Positions 22,093 through 25,918 of a stretch of 25,918 nucleotides of DNA are shown in pieces. Under the pieces are notes generated by a model. The model made no database searches. It saw only the letters and a list, made by a program, of their open reading frames with translations, and was not told the origin of the DNA. The stretch's first letter is position 1. Each line of letters opens with the position of its first letter. The position numbers and the translations under genes are program-made. The stretch is from Nanohaloarchaea archaeon PL-Br10_U2g16 (lineage in GTDB: Archaea; Nanohalarchaeota; Nanosalinia; Nanosalinales; Nanosalinaceae): NCBI GenBank assembly GCA_001563995.1, contig LKMV01000004.1, positions 1-25,918 of the forward strand, read 5' to 3'.

Positions 22093-23334
22093 TTACTCCT
22101 TCTCTTCCTCTTCTTCTACTTCTTTCTCCGCCTTCTGCTCTAGGTTAGGGATCATCTCCTCTGTATCCGCTGCATCTGCTACTGAAGAAGTATCCATATC
22201 CGGTGTCATCTCTTTTGCCTTCTCTTCCTTCATCTCCTTAATGTCTTTACCTACCTGGGATACAAACTCTTTGCTGTCCTGTTTTAGCTCGTACAGCTCT
22301 TTTTCGTTCACATCATCCATATCCTTGTCCTTAATCTTGCCTATCACTTCTTCCCATCTGTCGAACATTTCTACATGTTCTTCTCCTACTTCTAGGTTCT
22401 CTGCTACTACTTCCGGAAGATCATCTCTGTCTTCAGGCGGTTCTACACCTTTGGATTTTAGTGCAGCTACGTTTGCCTTTAAGAACTGTTTGTAGTCGTC
22501 TACAACTCCTTTTACCTTTTTCTGGGATCCTAGCTGTGAGACGAGCTTATGCATCCTTCTAACAAAGTCGTCCGCTTTCTGTAGATGTTCTTCTACTTCT
22601 TGACCTGTTACGTCTTCAGGATTCTTCTCACCTTTGTCTCCGAAGTCGTACAGCTCCTGTGCAATCTCTACGTACTCTTCCTCCAGCATTTCTTTTTCTA
22701 CGAACATCTCTTCCAGTGTTTCTGGAACTTTCTCCTTTGGAGGAGGGTTCTTACCTACAAGCATGATAGGTCCTTGGCCTGCGTTTGCCATAACCTGTTC
22801 AAGCTTATGTGGGATAGAAGATCTGAGGTTGTTTTCTGCCTTCTTATAACCTGCTGCTGCCATCTTAAGCCTTTTCTTTACAGACTCTCTTGTTGCCTTA
22901 ATTTTTCCACGTTGAAGAAGTCTTTTCGCAGGCATGAAGATACCTGTGTCGTATACAGGCTCCCCGTGTCTTACTGCTTCAATCGCAAGAGGCTCTCCTT
23001 TCCTTAGAGAGTCCCAGAACTCGGTTAGGAACGGGAAGTACTGGATTGTAATCCTGTCATCAGTATCTTTTGCAGCCTGTGTTACCTTTTTCTGAATCTT
23101 TTTCTTTGCATCGTCAGGTACGTCCTGTTTAAGTTTAGTATCGTCGAGAACTACAAGGGTATCGATATCAGAGTCAGCTCCGTGCTCGCCTTTTGCGACG
23201 CTTCCCCATACAGCCACGACTTTTACCTTGTCGCCTAGTTTATCTTTAAGTTTTTCTGAGAACTCTTCAGCAGCTTCCATCCTACGCTCCTGAGACTTTT
23301 CACGCATTTCTTTTAGTTTCTCCTTAGAACTCAT
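22093..23334 (-). CDS. Nucleotidyltransferase plus HEPN-like helical domain protein
   Basis: About 413 residues. After a charged helix (1-35) comes a polymerase-beta-type nucleotidyltransferase domain: VAVWGSVAKGEHGADSDIDTLVV (split: GSVAKGE 44-50; D56 and D58 as the metal pair). The third acidic strand position appears replaced by a neutral segment (ITIQYF, 95-100). ITIQYFPFLTEFW and GEPVYDTGIFMPAKRLLQRGKI are typical of a DPANN/euryarchaeal family whose second half is a HEPN-like bundle (about 148-232, with MLVGKNPPPKEKVPETLEEMF). The last about 180 residues are charged helices ending in a run of Glu. ATG 23334 is used; the frame extends upstream to 23568 only by overlapping the neighbouring gene. 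The substrate is unknown: tRNA, protein or antibiotic nucleotidylation are all possible. Confidence 0.82.
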   Translation of the reverse strand: MSSKEKLKEMREKSQERRMEAAEEFSEKLKDKLGDKVKVVAVWGSVAKGEHGADSDIDTLVVLDDTKLKQDVPDDAKKKIQKKVTQAAKDTDDRITIQYFPFLTEFWDSLRKGEPLAIEAVRHGEPVYDTGIFMPAKRLLQRGKIKATRESVKKRLKMAAAGYKKAENNLRSSIPHKLEQVMANAGQGPIMLVGKNPPPKEKVPETLEEMFVEKEMLEEEYVEIAQELYDFGDKGEKNPEDVTGQEVEEHLQKADDFVRRMHKLVSQLGSQKKVKGVVDDYKQFLKANVAALKSKGVEPPEDRDDLPEVVAENLEVGEEHVEMFDRWEEVIGKIKDKDMDDVNEKELYELKQDSKEFVSQVGKDIKEMKEEKAKEMTPDMDTSSVADAADTEEMIPNLEQKAEKEVEEEEEKE

Positions 23335-23357
23335 GGTCACATAGAGTTCTTGTCTGC

Positions 23358-23400
23358 CCAACCTTAAAAAGGTTTGGAAATTATTGTTACTCTCGAGTAA
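23358..23400 (-). promoter_or_regulatory. Promoter with two dyads ahead of the nucleotidyltransferase gene
   Basis: The minus-strand TATA-like CCTTTTTAAGG (23372-23362) is centred about 33 nt before ATG 23334 and lies inside an imperfect dyad (23358-23377). A second dyad, TTACTC-TC-GAGTAA (23387-23400), lies about 26 bp further upstream, where activators often bind. Confidence 0.4.
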
Positions 23401-23423
23401 ACATAAATCACTAAATGTTTCAG

Positions 23424-25918
23424 TTAACGGTACTCTTCCATAGGCCATTCCTGAGGTCTCAGCTCTCCAACCTCTATCGCTCCCTCGCTGGAGTAAGTCT
23501 TGTCGAAGGTCTTTGTATTTATTAACCTTTCTAACGGTGAAAATGCGTTCTGCTCTATCTTTGCCCATTCCGAGCTGAAGTTTGATTTGTCCATGTTGAA
23601 GAACCTTGCAATTAACGCCTCTTCCGTCGAATCGTAATCTCCTTCCGGATCTACCCTTGCCGGGTCCAAATCTTTGTCCGGATCTATACCTAGCTTGACC
23701 ATATCCATAGCTAGCTTTGCTTGATACACGGTACCGGCAAAATCTCCACCTATTTCATACATCACGGAGGCTCTCTCGCCGTCTTCCCCGGTTCTGGCAA
23801 ATCCCCATTCTACCATCCTGAAAAGCCATCTGTAAAGTCCTTCATCTCCCTTCCTGAAAGGTCCGTGGATGTGACCTGTCTGGCTAGTGCTTGTCTCATG
23901 ACCTGGTTTGGTCAGGTGGTACATCCTTACCATCTTTGCTAGAGGTTTTTCAGGGTCTCCGGGAACCTCTATCTTGTGTTCTTCTCCATCTATATCTAAA
24001 GTAATTGGCTGTTCCAGCAGGTACTTTTCCTGATCTCTCAAAATCCTCATTTCGTCCACAGGATCCACACCGAAGCTTGAGACGTGCTCCATGTCGATCG
24101 TGAACTTTACAGGACAGCTGTAGAGATCTTCATGCATTTTTTCAAGTCCTCCTAACTTTCCACCCTCTTCTAATCGCTTCCTGGCTGTAATGTTAATTGC
24201 CCTACAAGCTGTCACCACATCTTTAGGCCTCCAAAGATTAAACATCTGCCTATGGCTGCCTGACATCGTCTCCATATTCATGCCGATTCCAAACCTGTTC
24301 ATCCAGTCGATCCAGGTCCATCCGTTCTTCCTGATATCTTCGACCAGATCTTTCTCGTTTTCCTCTCCTTCCAGATCAAATTTCTGTCTTACATATCTGT
24401 CTTCGATATCGAACCGTCCTTTTTCCTGTGTGAAAAGAGCCCACATATAGGTCGAAGCCGTAGCTGCTGCAACGTCCATCTGGAATTCCCTATTGTTTTC
24501 CAACAGGTCAAAATATCTTAGTTTATCGTCGCTTTCCCCGTTTTCGGTCCGGGGATTCCTCAGATCTAGATCAACTTCTTTATCTAGGTCTTTATGTTCT
24601 TCCCATCTCCGCCTTACCAGATGTTCCCAGATGAACTTAGGTGCTGCCCATCCTTTGTGACCTTCGTAATCCTTGTATCCATCGTAGTTCTTATGAGCCA
24701 CATCTAGCCAGGCAGGTATTATTCTATAGAACAGATTGGACTGGTGCCACATTATCTGTTCGAACTGTCCTGCAAACCTTTCCAAAAACTTCCTGTGTCT
24801 TTCCTCCCTTTCCTCGTCTGTTTCCTCCGAGTCTTTTTTCTCTTTAAAGTATTCAAGATCTTCTCCAGAAAAAAGCTCCTCGGCAGCGTCTATCAAATCT
24901 ATTTCACTACTCCTTATTCCGTAGTCATAAGCTTTCTTAGGGATCCTTTCCTGAGGTATCTCTAACTCTCTAGAGGTAACCTGTATCTTGTACTCTACAG
25001 GTATCGTAGATACCCTGACCTGAATCTCCTCTCCGTCGGCCTCTTCTGGCTCCGACATCCACAGCTCATCCATCGCCTCTGCTAGAACAGGTTTTACTTT
25101 CTCCCATAGCTCTTCCTGAATTTCCTCCAGTTCTCTGGTTAATCTATCCTCTTCACTTCCTGCAAGTATTGGAGAAACCATTCTTCCCAGCTCTTTGTTC
25201 TCCATAAAGTATACAAAATCAGGTATTGGCTGTATATCGGATAAAGTACGTCTCTGAATACATTTTTTTACAAATTGGTCTAAGTCATCTAAATTCTCTA
25301 TTTTATCTTTGCCATACCTTGTTTCTAGAGTTTGAGAGTCTACTTCGACCGGCTCAAAGCTGTAACCGCTTTTGAGAATATCCATCCATTTGTTTTTAGC
25401 TCTCTGGTCTTGTGCAGCGACTTTAAACATATTTGCTTTTTCCATTACCTTAACATCTTCATCTTCGCCAGAACCTGTCCTACGTTTGTACTCGCCGTTT
25501 ACAACTTCGTTTTTAGCTTTTCTCCATTTTTTATCGAACTTCATTGAATAGTTGCTGAACAACTGTTCAAACTGTTGCCATTCCTGCTCTCCAAGGTAAT
25601 CTCTAACGAAGACATGGTAGAGGTTTTTTAGGAACTCCGGATTCTCAAACATGTTTTTCCCTTTCCTGGATTTCTCGTTAAATACTTCTCTCTTAAACTC
25701 GCCTATATTATAGCCAAAGGGATCCAAGCCTACCCCTTGAGCTCTCTCCTGCTCGATTTGGGGTAAAGGGCTTACAGAAACGTGAGGATTTACTCTTCCT
25801 ATCCTGAAGCCGTACTTACGTTCGCCTTCTTCCTTGAAAGACGCGAAAGACTCTAAGTACTGTGTAAAGTAGTTGTGTGTCCCGTCAAACCCTCCACCTT
25901 CCCCCATCTCGTAAGGCG
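23424..25918 (-). CDS. Very large TIM-barrel-like putative metalloenzyme (5' partial)
   Basis: More than 827 residues, frame open to the right edge. Numbered from the first in-window Met (25907). I do not recognise the family by name. The C-terminal part resembles the xylose-isomerase/AP-endonuclease-2 TIM barrel: E546 (MNMETMSG), D605/E607/H608 (TIDMEHVSSFGVDP), H664 (MYHLTKPGHE), H679/H681 (GHIHGPFRKGDE) and E718 (VMYEIGGDF), in the order expected of metal ligands on successive strands. The N-terminal half (YGFRIGRVNPHVSVSP and a long helical, Trp-rich, acidic region about 90-530) may hold the first strands split by large insertions. No signal peptide or membrane segment. Usual family members are about 280-400 residues, so this is two to three times longer. 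It is probably soluble; the substrate is unknown. Confidence 0.7.
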   Translation of the reverse strand, partial: PYEMGEGGGFDGTHNYFTQYLESFASFKEEGERKYGFRIGRVNPHVSVSPLPQIEQERAQGVGLDPFGYNIGEFKREVFNEKSRKGKNMFENPEFLKNLYHVFVRDYLGEQEWQQFEQLFSNYSMKFDKKWRKAKNEVVNGEYKRRTGSGEDEDVKVMEKANMFKVAAQDQRAKNKWMDILKSGYSFEPVEVDSQTLETRYGKDKIENLDDLDQFVKKCIQRRTLSDIQPIPDFVYFMENKELGRMVSPILAGSEEDRLTRELEEIQEELWEKVKPVLAEAMDELWMSEPEEADGEEIQVRVSTIPVEYKIQVTSRELEIPQERIPKKAYDYGIRSSEIDLIDAAEELFSGEDLEYFKEKKDSEETDEEREERHRKFLERFAGQFEQIMWHQSNLFYRIIPAWLDVAHKNYDGYKDYEGHKGWAAPKFIWEHLVRRRWEEHKDLDKEVDLDLRNPRTENGESDDKLRYFDLLENNREFQMDVAAATASTYMWALFTQEKGRFDIEDRYVRQKFDLEGEENEKDLVEDIRKNGWTWIDWMNRFGIGMNMETMSGSHRQMFNLWRPKDVVTACRAINITARKRLEEGGKLGGLEKMHEDLYSCPVKFTIDMEHVSSFGVDPVDEMRILRDQEKYLLEQPITLDIDGEEHKIEVPGDPEKPLAKMVRMYHLTKPGHETSTSQTGHIHGPFRKGDEGLYRWLFRMVEWGFARTGEDGERASVMYEIGGDFAGTVYQAKLAMDMVKLGIDPDKDLDPARVDPEGDYDSTEEALIARFFNMDKSNFSSEWAKIEQNAFSPLERLINTKTFDKTYSSEGAIEVGELRPQEWPMEEYR

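Noticed and set aside
22585..23007. 140-codon plus-strand frame opposite the nucleotidyltransferase gene
   Set aside because: Composition is Cys/Leu/Phe-rich and reads as a shadow of the Glu/Lys-rich codons on the other strand; no homology-like motif.
23335..23568. Upstream extension of the nucleotidyltransferase frame
   Set aside because: It overlaps the 3' end of the TIM-barrel gene and would place the predicted TATA box inside the coding sequence; ATG 23334 fits family starts.
1..25918. CRISPR arrays, insertion sequences, integrases, attachment sites, tRNA or rRNA genes
   Set aside because: No spaced direct repeats, transposase-like frames, terminal inverted repeats or cloverleaf-forming stretches were seen by eye; a tRNA or repeat scan was not run.

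Overview
This is a compact archaeal window, about 40-45 % G+C by eye. Its proteins are strongly acidic: Asp/Glu-rich throughout, with acidic tails on several. The markers are archaeal: an HMf-type histone, a group II chaperonin (thermosome), aIF5A, TFB, an archaeal class I CCA-adding enzyme, Trm1, Nob1 and a complete A-type ATPase. Salt-adapted proteins, modest G+C, tiny intergenic gaps, a twin-arginine exported protein and short leaders together suggest a nanohaloarchaeon (DPANN) close to the Nanosalina/Nanohalobium type. That placement is inference; no rRNA lies in the window.

Layout. 1-1203 (+) is the 3' part of a Tat-type exported protein with a jelly-roll-like C-terminus, running off the left edge. 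1385-2900 (-) holds a 93-residue acidic protein, a hairpin terminator and an M24 aminopeptidase. 3077-3805 (+) is a multipass membrane protein. 3830-8223 (-) is an information-processing block, in transcription order thermosome, histone, aIF5A, CCA-adding enzyme and adenylate kinase. 8385-9843 holds Nob1 (+) and an AI-2E-type membrane protein (-), whose 3' ends overlap by 56 bp. 10044-11132 (+) is TFB. 11175-12721 (-) is Trm1 followed by a small membrane protein. 12854-20988 (+) is the A-ATPase operon in the order H-I-K-E-C-F-A-B-D, followed by a Nudix hydrolase. 21457-25918 (-) holds a very large metal-site TIM-barrel-like protein running off the right edge, a nucleotidyltransferase/HEPN-like protein and an SGNH hydrolase.

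How it works together. The central operon encodes a whole rotary ATPase: soluble head A3B3DF, stalks C and E/H, and membrane a and c subunits. The c-subunit gene has its own TATA box and a GNRA-loop hairpin just after it, which would let c be made in excess. The gap between F and A is filled exactly by a 23-codon frame with ATGA overlaps at both ends. Many first or single genes have a TATA-like box 25-30 nt before the start codon, implying leaderless mRNAs, whereas several genes inside operons carry GGTG-type ribosome sites.

The least understood part is the right end. An unusually large TIM-barrel-like protein with an E / D-E-H / H / H-x-H / E ligand pattern lies beside a nucleotidyltransferase-HEPN protein whose promoter carries two dyads. 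No CRISPR array, insertion sequence, tRNA or rRNA was seen, and no gene-free stretch exceeds 300 bases.
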